Source: an uncultured Clostridia bacterium
GTDB lineage: Bacteria > Bacillota > Clostridia > Christensenellales > Aristaeellaceae
Direction: 5' to 3'
Assembly: GCA_947631405.1 (NCBI GenBank)
Contig: CANRLC010000003.1
Span: 1-64,000 of the forward strand
Length of the DNA: 64,000 nucleotides
Under the pieces are notes generated by a model. That model made no database searches and was not told where the DNA came from. It was given only the letters and a program-made list of their open reading frames with translations. The position numbers and the translations under genes were made by a program. Positions 33,001-40,342 of this stretch are shown piece after piece; the stretch's first letter is position 1, and the number at the start of each line of letters is the position of its first letter.

Positions 33001-34820
33001 CGCGGCAGGACGAGCCGACAGCGACGCTGCGCCTCGGATTGCTCGAGATGGGCGGGCGGATGGACGACGTGAACGTCGGCGCGCTGACGCCCGCGAAGAT
33101 CTCCGGCGTGGCGTGGCTCGACGAGGACGACGACGGCCGCAGGCAGTCGGGCGACGAGGCCGTCGCCGGGGTGCGCGTGACGCTGACGCAGCACACCGGA
33201 AGCGACGCCGGGCGTGTGATGGAGACGGTGACCGACGCGGAGGGCATCTACCGCTTCGAGGGCGTCATGCCGGGCGACGCGCAGCTCACCTTTGAGCTTA
33301 CGGACGGACAGGCGTTTGCAAAGCGCGTCGAGGGGACGCGGCGCGTGAGCGTCGCGCCGCAGGCGGACGCGATCATCGCGCAGAGCGACGCGTTTGCCGT
33401 GACCGCCGGGGCGGACATCGGCCCCTTGGACGTCGGCGTGGTCGGCGTGGGCACGGTTTCCGGCGCGATCTTTGCCGACGCGAAGTACGACGGCGAGTGG
33501 GGGAGCGGGGAAGCCGGCGTCGTCGGGGCGACGGTGTCGCTGCTGCGGCAGGATGGAAGCGTCGCCGCGCAGGCGGATACCGACGAGACGGGCGCGTTTG
33601 CCATCGGCTTCGTGCGCGTGGGGACGTACACCGTGCAGGTGGAATTGCCGGACGGCATGATCTTCACCCGCGCGGGCGACAGCCTGCTCTCCGATCTGGA
33701 CGTCTCTTCGGCGCAGACGGAGGAGTTCCGTCTGGCGATGGGCGAGGGGCGCGAGGGCATGATCTTCGGCGCGATCGCGCCCGCGAGCGCCGTGGGCCGC
33801 GTGACGCTGGATGCGAACGAGGACGGCGTGCCGGACGCGGCGGAGGCCGGACTGCCCGGCGCGGTCGTGACTGCGCTGCAAGGCGGCACCGTCGTCGCCA
33901 CCGCGCGCACGGACGAACAGGGCGCGTATGCGCTGACCACGCTGCGCCCGGGCGTCACCCGTGTGCGCGTGACGCTGCCGGAGGACGCGCTGTTCTCCCC
34001 GGGCGTGCCGCTGACGCTGGCGCACGCCGACGCGCAGGAGGGCGAGACCGCCGCCTTCACGCTGGAGATGGGCGAGACGGCGCAGCAGCCGCCCGTCGCC
34101 GCCGTGCGGGCCGCCCAAATCGCGGGCCGCGTGTGGCGTGACGAGGACGCCGACGGCGCGATGGGCGCGCAGGAGGGCGCGCTTGCGGGCGCGAGCGTAT
34201 CGCTGCTGCGCCTGACGGACGGCGGGGAACCGGAGACGGTCGCCGACGCGCAGCCGGATGCGGACGGCTACTACGTTTTCCCGCTGCTGCGAAGCGGCGT
34301 CTACGCGGTGCGCGCGACGCTGCCGGAGGGCTGGCTCTTCGCCGACTGTCTGGACGCGGAGGGCGGCTCCCGCATCCCGGTCGTGCCGGGCAGCGTGGGC
34401 GACACGGAGCCGATCGCGCTGGCGATGGGCCAGACGGTGGAAAACGTACATGTCGGCGGCATCCTGCCGGGGCGGCTGGGCGACACCGTGTGGCTCGACG
34501 ACGACGGCGACGGCTTGCAGGATTACAAGGAGCCGCTTGTTCCGGGCGTCTCCCTGACGCTGCTGCGCGTGCTCCCCGACGGCTCGACCGAGGCGGCGGA
34601 GACGGCCGTCAGCGACGAATACGGCTACTATCACTTTGACGCGCTGCGCCCGGGCCGCTACATCCTGCGGCTGGACGACGACAGGCCGCTCGCGCGCCGC
34701 GTGGGCGACCCGCTGGGCGAGATCGACAGCGACCTCGACCCTGAGAGCGCGCGCAGCGACGTGATCGCGCTGCGCTCCGGGCAGACGCGCCTCGACGTGG
34801 ACGTTGGGTTGCTCGAGTGA
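27045..34820 (+). CDS. giant SpaA-like/SdrD_B-repeat surface protein
   Basis: GTG after ggagg, signal peptide KKTAIKIAALLCACAALLANAGALA; N-terminal SpaA/prealbumin-like modules; ~11 SdrD_B-like repeats (G-x-V-W-x-D-x-D-x-D-G...). Confidence 0.85.
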   Translation: MKKTAIKIAALLCACAALLANAGALAQEWRLGDLIYVPAISSPGSAGAVSLTVEGLSLGADEDEPQSVSPLAGAEFGVYVYASDGRLVRWANPLFPSEPMRIRTGEGETLFTLPKDTEFYLKQESAPQGYLFDPDALIPVQGDAIAVRNATPGELLVLAQDELGMPLPGVTLSITCPDGEEISAVTDERGEAAIACDAGGAYAVREESCPQGVFAALSAGVKDARGVASQALSGGDALAQAEVALATRARVTFTHPAAGTVSLHATLAHIGDDAEIAQEPLPGVTLRLADEAGTAVVSGEDGRATLTLLSGTYDFTAEYAGDEDALLPVTAGQIVVYAGEDTPVELTAAQHTGRVAVQAQTARAVVGGGVTLKGEDGATYGPYAFDADGLAVSQPLAPGNYRIARIDAPQEMEAGEASAQGQSAQDATALTLAVSAGEVARVSVNMLTWETQALSLFALRLGDEAQAVYEPIARAMTLEIVNAQGETVGEVTAEDGVATIGVVSGEYALRMPQREAQALGVCETSRSFAVPGGDESAVFPENAARLTLCGVDDLGAAVGGAVYRVTDGAGRTLTVYADEDGVAVTPPLAPGEIDVTCEQSPEGHDVCEPEALWLDAGVASGVELSHPRYGEAELFVLRRGLDERGEETRAPIAGVPVRVYRVLDGGEGMEDTGVQLTTDENGRAVARLPQGEYVAQADVSAATPGALAPQALRFTTENMTRVSGEMLCPDALGGVRARLIGGELTDEQTAQVRFELSGPDGSAAELTPQDGAFYAGGLAAGTYVLRQTQIPQGYTLAAERTVAVSGGAVTEVEVPLEEYAILTVGKTGLTFNDDLQAFAVPLSGEYGVYTLQGGELRPYPSEGAQATVWANVTLETGKSASVKLPASVEGTTYYLREIGGAEGFTVDAEAHEVTLRAGDSVHIDCAVSSDRGFFSLTQADALGEAVAGGRFELIDAQGDTALSFTLTGEAYRNEMALPVGTYTLRQTGAAEGCALSAQPELEIEILPYLSQGGTVTEVAMPCARIPQDAALSLMGEMYAARETGLTMVTVDGGALARGETLRVPQMTVEVEAEGGVRTDIGSVVLSGATDAEGRAYAARIEYCLRAGGWQPSDARMTGALTAPTAVSLADVAEDISAVRVTYVDAQTGLEQAGDGFMPGQTSLNVRVGAQEGARVEARARIAGEFAYKTELSGETQRMARAQETALAFDAEGDGAFETLLPGRDGRIGGVAWLDEDADGLMDADESARYAGLTVLLLGEDGAAVETVRTDAQGRYAFDALPGGAYTVAFDQGDRVVFTQGEGYTEHIVSGVRSARDGASAPIRIDADHTDALVNAGCIEAASVSGRVIERTAEGEHGYAALNAELLPLTGGADAEPAVARTDADGAFRFARLLPGRYRLTLALPEDTLCGEAEDGRIVREIEVAQGDEATLSDVTVQRAAGVRGFVYIDDDGDGAIAEPAAPLANAEVTLLRAEDGHTDPVAKTRTGADGAYAFGGLTEGTYSVLFALPEGWAFTRFGADSLVAAAAGTTGSTDNFDLAIGQAAEDVNAGAAIPAQLAVGVFMDTQRDGTYNGNESMLPGVGIDLIALQGGGETVVASAETDESGAVIFALVSPGEYRIGYRMPGAWRSTVQAEPGEDPVSFVPQSAESAGESAAFTLSMGQNGVRYMIGAMLTGSVSGAVYDDDNGDARWDETEDACAGVNIELIDAEGTTVASRTSDDDGRYEFDGVAPGRYRVRFTGPDGSAFAATERSLARGAVQQSDIHVSETRTFSVSGGESLDTVDAGVVRLCSVMGAVFEDLDADGQWDDNESGLSGASVHLMNGAGRTLLASAETNELGEFAFVGQLPGDYVLRVDAPEGYVLSAASQDSAIPLDTVYERRAYTAAFTLAGGARVEGVACGAFRQGLIAGRVWQDVDYDGWMEDGEDGLREAEVALLDARGQEIAAQRTGRSGSFSFEALSPGEYGLRVELPEGYVYTAGGAGSRAPRQDEPTATLRLGLLEMGGRMDDVNVGALTPAKISGVAWLDEDDDGRRQSGDEAVAGVRVTLTQHTGSDAGRVMETVTDAEGIYRFEGVMPGDAQLTFELTDGQAFAKRVEGTRRVSVAPQADAIIAQSDAFAVTAGADIGPLDVGVVGVGTVSGAIFADAKYDGEWGSGEAGVVGATVSLLRQDGSVAAQADTDETGAFAIGFVRVGTYTVQVELPDGMIFTRAGDSLLSDLDVSSAQTEEFRLAMGEGREGMIFGAIAPASAVGRVTLDANEDGVPDAAEAGLPGAVVTALQGGTVVATARTDEQGAYALTTLRPGVTRVRVTLPEDALFSPGVPLTLAHADAQEGETAAFTLEMGETAQQPPVAAVRAAQIAGRVWRDEDADGAMGAQEGALAGASVSLLRLTDGGEPETVADAQPDADGYYVFPLLRSGVYAVRATLPEGWLFADCLDAEGGSRIPVVPGSVGDTEPIALAMGQTVENVHVGGILPGRLGDTVWLDDDGDGLQDYKEPLVPGVSLTLLRVLPDGSTEAAETAVSDEYGYYHFDALRPGRYILRLDDDRPLARRVGDPLGEIDSDLDPESARSDVIALRSGQTRLDVDVGLLE

Positions 34821-34831
34821 TCTGGGACATA

Positions 34832-34876
34832 GAAAAGCGCCGCCCCTTCTCCCGCGAGGAAGAAGGGGCGGCGTTT
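34832..34876. terminator. bidirectional-type terminator hairpin
   Basis: GCGCCGCCCCTTCT...AGAAGGGGCGGCG then ttt. Confidence 0.7.
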
Positions 34877-34939
34877 CGCATATGCTGTCATCGGGTTACG
34901 CTGCGCGAGCATAAGCGGAATAACGCGACTTCTCAAGAT

Positions 34940-35070
34940 GAACCCGCCCGGGATCGCTTCGCTTCCGGGCTACCTTTTGCAATCGCTTCGCGATTGAGGT
35001 GACGTTGGGGCTACCGCCCCAAACCCTGTCTGGGGACATTGTCCCCAGACCCCTACATGTGCTTCGCACC
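34940..35070 (-). mobile_element. family-2 hairpin element, copy D
   Basis: reverse complement of the core at 48337 and 51003. Confidence 0.75.
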
Positions 35071-35083
35071 GCATGAAAGCGCC

Positions 35084-35968
35084 TTATTTCAGCCCAACCT
35101 GCCCGGCGACGGCTGCGGCGGCGTCCATGAGCGCCTCGCTTTGCAGGCGCTCGATCTGTCCCGCGTCGCAGAGCGCGGCGGCGGACGGGTCGAGCGGCAG
35201 CTGCGCCAGCACGGGCAGGCTCAGCCTTTGCGCCTCCTGCGCGACGTGCGACGCGCCGAAAAGCTCGACGCGTTTTCCGCAGTCGGGGCACAGCGCGTAG
35301 GCCATGTTCTCCACCAGCCCCAGCACGGGGATGTTCATCATCGAGGCCATGTTCACGGCCTTGCGCACGATCATCCCGACGAGGTCCTGCGGCGTCGAGA
35401 CGACGACCACGCCGCTCACGGGCAGGCTCTGGAATACGGTCAGCGGCACGTCGCCCGTTCCCGGCGGCATGTCGATGAGCATCACGTCCAGTTCGCTCCA
35501 CGCGACGTCCTCCCAGAATTGCTTGACCGCGCCCGCGATCACCGGCCCGCGCCAGACCACCGGCGCGTCGTCGCTCTCCAGAAGCAGGTTGATGGACATC
35601 AGCTCGATGCCGCTCTCGGTCTGGGCGGGGAAGATGGATTCGCCGTCGCCCATCGCCTTCTCGCGCACGCCGAACATCCGGGGCACGGACGGCCCGGTGA
35701 TGTCCGCGTCCAGCACGCCCACGCGCAGGCCCATGCGCCGCAGCATCACCGCCAGCGCGCCGCAGACGAAGGACTTGCCCACGCCGCCCTTGCCGCTGAC
35801 CACGCCGATCACCTTGCCCACCTTCGGCGCGGGCTTTTGCGGCTGCTGGGCCGCATTCGGGTTCTTCGCGCAGCCCGCGCAGGCGCTCTTGGTGCCGCAC
35901 TCGCTGGGCGCGCAGCCCTCCGGCGCGGCGTCGCGCTTATCAAATGCATTCGTGTTTTCCGCTGCCAT
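35084..35968 (-). CDS. mrp: Mrp/NBP35 family Fe-S cluster carrier ATPase
   Basis: KVIGVVSGKGGVGKSFVCGALAVML, VLDADITGPSVPRMFG, LIDMPPGTGDVPLTV. Confidence 0.93.
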   Translation of the reverse strand: MAAENTNAFDKRDAAPEGCAPSECGTKSACAGCAKNPNAAQQPQKPAPKVGKVIGVVSGKGGVGKSFVCGALAVMLRRMGLRVGVLDADITGPSVPRMFGVREKAMGDGESIFPAQTESGIELMSINLLLESDDAPVVWRGPVIAGAVKQFWEDVAWSELDVMLIDMPPGTGDVPLTVFQSLPVSGVVVVSTPQDLVGMIVRKAVNMASMMNIPVLGLVENMAYALCPDCGKRVELFGASHVAQEAQRLSLPVLAQLPLDPSAAALCDAGQIERLQSEALMDAAAAVAGQVGLK

Positions 35969-36096
35969 GAAAATTTCTCCTTTCGGGCGGGCGCGAACTC
36001 TGCTATAATGGAGTGGGCGCGCTCGCGTCGATTCTTCCTTATGATACCATGGATCGGCCAAAATGCAAGCCCCATCGCCCTCAAAGGAGGCCGCCT

Positions 36097-37239
36097 ATGA
36101 AGAAGTTTGCCGCGCTGGCGCTGTGCCTGTCGCTCCTGCCCGCCGCCGCGCTCGCCTACGACGCCGAGACCGCCGCGGCGTGGCTGGACGCGTTCGCCGG
36201 GCAGCTCGCCTCGCTCCCCGCGCTCAACGATCCGCTGGAGACCGCCGACCCCGCGCGGCCCGGAGAGTACCTGATCGAGTACGCGTTCGGCACGGTGCAA
36301 TCGGCGTCCCCGTCCGCGCCGAAGGCGGAGGAGATCGCGCAGATCGACATCTCGACCGCGCAGGTGACGGACTGCCGGGGCGTGCGCGTGGGCATGGGGC
36401 TGGAGAGCGCCTTGGACGGCGCGGCGCTGCCCGAGACCGCGCAGAGCACGCTGATCGTGCTGGACACGCAGGACGCGGGCCTCGGCTGGAGCTGGGCTTA
36501 TGTGAACGACGCGGGCGTGTACGGCGTCGAATACGTCGCCTACGGCGGCGAGGGCGCCGACCTGCGCGAATACACGCTCACCTACCTGATCGGCGAGGCG
36601 GGCGGCATCGAGGGCATCCGCGTGCGCATGACGCAGGCCACGCAGGCGCAGGCGGAGGAGGGCATGCGCACCGCCGAGGAGATCGCCCGGCGGCAGACCG
36701 GAGAGGCGCTCGCGCTCGCCAACGACGAGGCCCCCTTGCAAGAGGATGATCTGCGCGTGCTCGGCGCGGCGCTGGGCGACCCGGTCGCCGGGTTCGTCGC
36801 GGCGCTGGGCGAGCCGGTCGAGGTGCAGGTGCTGCCGGGGGCGGCGGGGCGCATCCTGCTCTACGAGGGCGCGGCGCTGACGTTGCGCTTCGACGAGCAG
36901 ACGGGCGAGGAGCGCGTGATGAGCGTGAGCGTCAGCGGCACGGGCCTGAGCGGCCCGCGCGGCGTGACCGTCGGCGAGGGCGTGCGCGAGGCCGCTGCGC
37001 GCTTCCGCTGCGACGCGGACGTGGGCGCGCTGGGCGGCGCGCTCTACCTGCTGGGCGAGGCCGGGGACGAGCCGCCCTACGGCGAGGCGGTCGCGCAGGG
37101 CGACGGCACGCTGGCGCTGCGCTACGCCTGCCTGACCGGGCGGGGCGAGACGGCGCTGCTGGAGATCGGCGCGAAGGACGGCGAGGTCGCCTACTGGCAG
37201 ATGCACTTTGCGCCGGAGGAGGCGCAGGACGATGGCTGA
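36097..37239 (+). CDS. exported hypothetical protein
   Basis: signal peptide MKKFAALALCLSLLPAAALA; RBS aaaggagg. Confidence 0.6.
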   Translation: MKKFAALALCLSLLPAAALAYDAETAAAWLDAFAGQLASLPALNDPLETADPARPGEYLIEYAFGTVQSASPSAPKAEEIAQIDISTAQVTDCRGVRVGMGLESALDGAALPETAQSTLIVLDTQDAGLGWSWAYVNDAGVYGVEYVAYGGEGADLREYTLTYLIGEAGGIEGIRVRMTQATQAQAEEGMRTAEEIARRQTGEALALANDEAPLQEDDLRVLGAALGDPVAGFVAALGEPVEVQVLPGAAGRILLYEGAALTLRFDEQTGEERVMSVSVSGTGLSGPRGVTVGEGVREAAARFRCDADVGALGGALYLLGEAGDEPPYGEAVAQGDGTLALRYACLTGRGETALLEIGAKDGEVAYWQMHFAPEEAQDDG

Positions 37240-37813
37240 GGAGCGCCTGACGCTTCGAAGCGCGCGCTTTCTGGCCGCCGACCTGCTTTCCCGCGCGCTC
37301 CGGCCCGGAGATGTCGCCGTGGACGCGACGATGGGCAACGGGCACGACACGCTGGCGCTGGCGCGGCTGGTGGGCGAGGCGGGGCATGTGTACGCCTTCG
37401 ACGTGCAGCGGGCGGCGCTCGACGCCACGCGCGCGCGGCTTGAAGAGGCCAACCTGCTCTCCCGCGCGACGCTGATCCTCGCGGGGCACGAGACGATGGG
37501 GGAGCGCGTCCCGGCGCAGCCGCAGGCGGTCTGCTTCAATCTCGGCTGGCTGCCGGGCGCGCCGCACGGCGTCACCACGCGCTGCGAGACGACGCTTGCC
37601 GCCGTGCGCGCGGCGTGCGAGCTGCTCGCGCCCGGCGGGCTGCTCACCGTGTGCGTCTATCCCGGACACGAGGAGGGGCGGCGCGAACTGGAAGCGCTGG
37701 AGGCGTTCGCCCGCGCGCTGCCGCCGCAGCGCTTCAACGCCCTGTGGCATCGCTTTATCAACGCCGCGCCCGGCGCGCCGCAGCTGCTGGCGGCGCAGAA
37801 GAGCGCATCGTAG
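37232..37813 (+). CDS. mnmM: class I SAM methyltransferase, MnmM/YtqB-like
   Basis: AVDATMGNGHDTLALARLVGEAGHVYAFDVQ; NLGWLPG; overlaps upstream stop. Confidence 0.8.
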   Translation: MAEERLTLRSARFLAADLLSRALRPGDVAVDATMGNGHDTLALARLVGEAGHVYAFDVQRAALDATRARLEEANLLSRATLILAGHETMGERVPAQPQAVCFNLGWLPGAPHGVTTRCETTLAAVRAACELLAPGGLLTVCVYPGHEEGRRELEALEAFARALPPQRFNALWHRFINAAPGAPQLLAAQKSAS

Positions 37814-37820
37814 CGCAAAG

Positions 37821-37858
37821 GTCTTCCCGCCCTCGATAGGCTGGAAGACCTTTTTGAC
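37821..37858 (+). terminator. Rho-independent terminator
   Basis: GGTCTTCC...GGAAGACC-TTTTT. Confidence 0.8.
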
Positions 37859-37874
37859 AGTCGGCGGCGGCTTA

Positions 37875-37888
37875 AAACTGTACAGTTT
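37875..37888. promoter_or_regulatory. perfect 14-bp palindrome upstream of decarboxylase operon (candidate operator)
   Basis: AAACTGTACAGTTT. Confidence 0.4.
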
Positions 37889-38035
37889 GCCGTTTTTTCG
37901 CTTTTTGCGCCCGGCGGGAAGGAAAAGCTAGGGTGTGCGTGGAATTTACGAAAACGGGTAACTTTGTCTCTGACGCGCGCGAGGGCCGGCCCCTTGGCGC
38001 GCGCGGAACCATACGACTACGGAGGCGATAGAGGA

Positions 38036-39499
38036 ATGAGCACCCTTCAGGATCTCGATCAGGTCCTCTCGCGCAAGCAGGACATCTTGAATAAGAGTCA
38101 GGCGGGCGGCGGGAAAAGCAAGCAGGGCAGCAAGCTCTCCGCGCGCGACCGCGTGACGCGGCTGCTGGACGAGGGCAGCTTCGTGGAGCAGGGCATGCTC
38201 GCCTGCGACGCGGGCGTCGTGACCGGCTGCGGCACGGTGGACGGCAGGCCCGTGATCGTGTTCGCGCAGGACTTTTCCGTCATGCACGGCGCGATCGGCG
38301 CGGCGCAGGGCAAGAAGATCGTGCGCGCGCTGGAGCAGGCCCGCAAGACCGGCATGCCCGTGGTGGCGATGTGCGACAGCAACGGCGCGCGCGTGGGCGA
38401 GGGCGCCGCGGCGCTGGAGGCCTACTCGGATGTGTTGACGCATCTGGCGCGCCTGAGCGGCGTCGTGCCGACGATCGCGCTGGTGCTCGGGCCGTGCGTG
38501 GGCACGGCGGCGATGCTTTCCCAGCTGTGCGACCTGACGCTTCTCGCCGCGCCGGAGGGCGCGCTCTTGGAGGCGGGGCCGCAGGTTCTCTCCTCGGCGA
38601 TGGGCAAGAGCCTGACCGCGCAGGAGCTGGGCGGCGGCAAGGCCGCCGTGGAGAGCGGCGCGGCGCACTTTGCCTGCGCGAGCGAGGAGGAAGCGCTGGC
38701 GCTGAGCCGCACGCTGCTGGGCATGCTGCCCGCCAACAATCTGGAGGACGCGCCCTTCGGGGTCGAGGCGGACGCGGATCGCCTGTGCCCCGGCCTTAGC
38801 GCCGGGATGGACGGCCGCGCGGCCATCGAGGCGATGGCCGACCCGGGCAGCGTCGTGGAGCTGGGCAAGGGCTACACCGGGGCCGTCACCGCGCTGGGGC
38901 GCATGGCCGGGCGCACCGTCGCCTTCGCCTACACCGGCACGGGCGACACCTGCGACAAGCGCATGAACAAGATCGCGCGCTTCGTCCGCTTCGCCGATTG
39001 CTATAACATCCCGGTGATCTCGCTCGTGGACTCCACGGGTCTGGAGATTTTTGACACCGTAAAGCGCCAGATGAGCGTCGTCAAGGCCGCCTCCGCGCTG
39101 GTCTACGCCTACAGCGAGGCCACGACCGTGAAGGTGACGCTGGTCATCGGCCACGCCGTGGGCGCGGCGTATGTGGCGATGGGCGGCAGCGCCAACGCCG
39201 ACGCCGTCCTCGCGTGGCCCGGCGCGGTCATCAGCCCCTTGACGGGCGAGGCCGCCATTCAGGTGCTCTGCCCGGAGAAGATTCGCGAGAGCACGGGCGA
39301 CGCCGTCGCTGCGCGCGCCGAGCTGGCCGCCCAGTACGAGGCGGAGGTTGCCGACGGCGTGAACGCTGCGGCGCAGGGCCTCGTGGACGACGTGATCGAT
39401 CCCGCCGAGACCCGCAAGCGGGTCGTTGCCGCGCTGGAGATGCTCTCCGGCAAGCGCGATTCCAACCCGCCCAAGAAGCACGGCAATCTGCCGCTGTAA
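38036..39499 (+). CDS. acyl-CoA carboxyltransferase subunit (MmdA/12S-like)
   Basis: carboxyltransferase domain: CDSNGARVGEGAAALEAYSDVL, SLVDSTGLEI, GHAVGAAYVAMGG. Confidence 0.85.
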   Translation: MSTLQDLDQVLSRKQDILNKSQAGGGKSKQGSKLSARDRVTRLLDEGSFVEQGMLACDAGVVTGCGTVDGRPVIVFAQDFSVMHGAIGAAQGKKIVRALEQARKTGMPVVAMCDSNGARVGEGAAALEAYSDVLTHLARLSGVVPTIALVLGPCVGTAAMLSQLCDLTLLAAPEGALLEAGPQVLSSAMGKSLTAQELGGGKAAVESGAAHFACASEEEALALSRTLLGMLPANNLEDAPFGVEADADRLCPGLSAGMDGRAAIEAMADPGSVVELGKGYTGAVTALGRMAGRTVAFAYTGTGDTCDKRMNKIARFVRFADCYNIPVISLVDSTGLEIFDTVKRQMSVVKAASALVYAYSEATTVKVTLVIGHAVGAAYVAMGGSANADAVLAWPGAVISPLTGEAAIQVLCPEKIRESTGDAVAARAELAAQYEAEVADGVNAAAQGLVDDVIDPAETRKRVVAALEMLSGKRDSNPPKKHGNLPL

Positions 39500-39514
39500 G
39501 CAGGAGGCAAGCCG

Positions 39515-39901
39515 ATGTTAGCGATTTTTCAGTACGGCCTTTCCGTGGCCGTCGTCGGCATCGCGACGGTGTTCGTGGGCCTCGTCATCCTGATCGGGCT
39601 GATCAAGCTGCTCGAGCTGGCGATGGGCGCGCTCACGAAGAAGCCCGCGCCGAAGCCCGCCGCGCCCGCGCCCGCGCCCAAACCCGCGAGCGCCCCGGCC
39701 CCGGCCGCGCCGGCGCCCGCGCCCGAACCCGAAGAGGAGGAGGACGACGCGGTGATCGCCGCGATCGCCGCCGCCGTGGCCTGCGCACTGCAGGCCGCGG
39801 GGCAGGATCCCGCCGCCTACGCGATCAGCTCCGTGCGCCGCAGAGGCACCAGCGCATGGGGCCGCGCGGGCCGCGAGGAGCAGGTATACAGCAGAATGTG
39901 A
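39515..39901 (+). CDS. OadG-like decarboxylase gamma/delta subunit
   Basis: N-terminal TM GIATVFVGLVILIGLIKLLE, AP-rich linker, EEEEDDAVIAAIAAAV. Confidence 0.82.
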   Translation: MLAIFQYGLSVAVVGIATVFVGLVILIGLIKLLELAMGALTKKPAPKPAAPAPAPKPASAPAPAAPAPAPEPEEEEDDAVIAAIAAAVACALQAAGQDPAAYAISSVRRRGTSAWGRAGREEQVYSRM

Positions 39902-39957
39902 CGGGGCGCACGCGTCCCCAAAGAACAGATCGAGAAAAAAGCTAGGAGGTCGTTTCC

Positions 39958-40323
39958 ATGCGTCAGTTTGTCATCACCGTGAACGGCGTCGCCTATGACG
40001 TCGCCGTGGAGGAAGTCGCCGCGGGCGCCGCGCCCGCCGCTCCCGTCGCCCCCGCCCCCAAGGCCGCGCCGAAGCCCGCGCCCAAGCCCGCCGCCGCCAA
40101 GCCCGTCGCGGGCGAGCAGATCTCCGCGCCGATGCCCGGCAACATCGTGGACGTCAAGGTCAAGGCCGGGGACGCCGTCAAGAAGGGCGACGTGCTGGTC
40201 GTGCTCGAGGCGATGAAGATGGAGAACGAGATCATGGCCCCGCGCGACGCCAAGGTCGCGCAGGTGCTCGCCGCGAAGGGTTCCGCCGTCAACACGGGCG
40301 ACGCGCTGGTCGTACTCGAGTGA
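39958..40323 (+). CDS. biotin carrier (biotin/lipoyl attachment) protein
   Basis: AP-rich linker and VLEAMKMENEI biotinylation motif. Confidence 0.95.
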   Translation: MRQFVITVNGVAYDVAVEEVAAGAAPAAPVAPAPKAAPKPAPKPAAAKPVAGEQISAPMPGNIVDVKVKAGDAVKKGDVLVVLEAMKMENEIMAPRDAKVAQVLAAKGSAVNTGDALVVLE

Positions 40324-40342
40324 CAAAGAGGGGTAAAGCGCT

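Noticed and set aside
31452-34634. 1060-aa minus-strand ORF
   Set aside because: Antisense shadow of the repeat-rich giant surface protein.
35039-36100. 353-aa plus-strand ORF opposite mrp
   Set aside because: Antisense to a clear Mrp ATPase with Walker motifs.
37854-37882. sigmaA promoter using TTGACA inside the mnmM terminator tail
   Set aside because: No acceptable -10 at 16-18 nt spacing (ACTGTA/CTGTAC).
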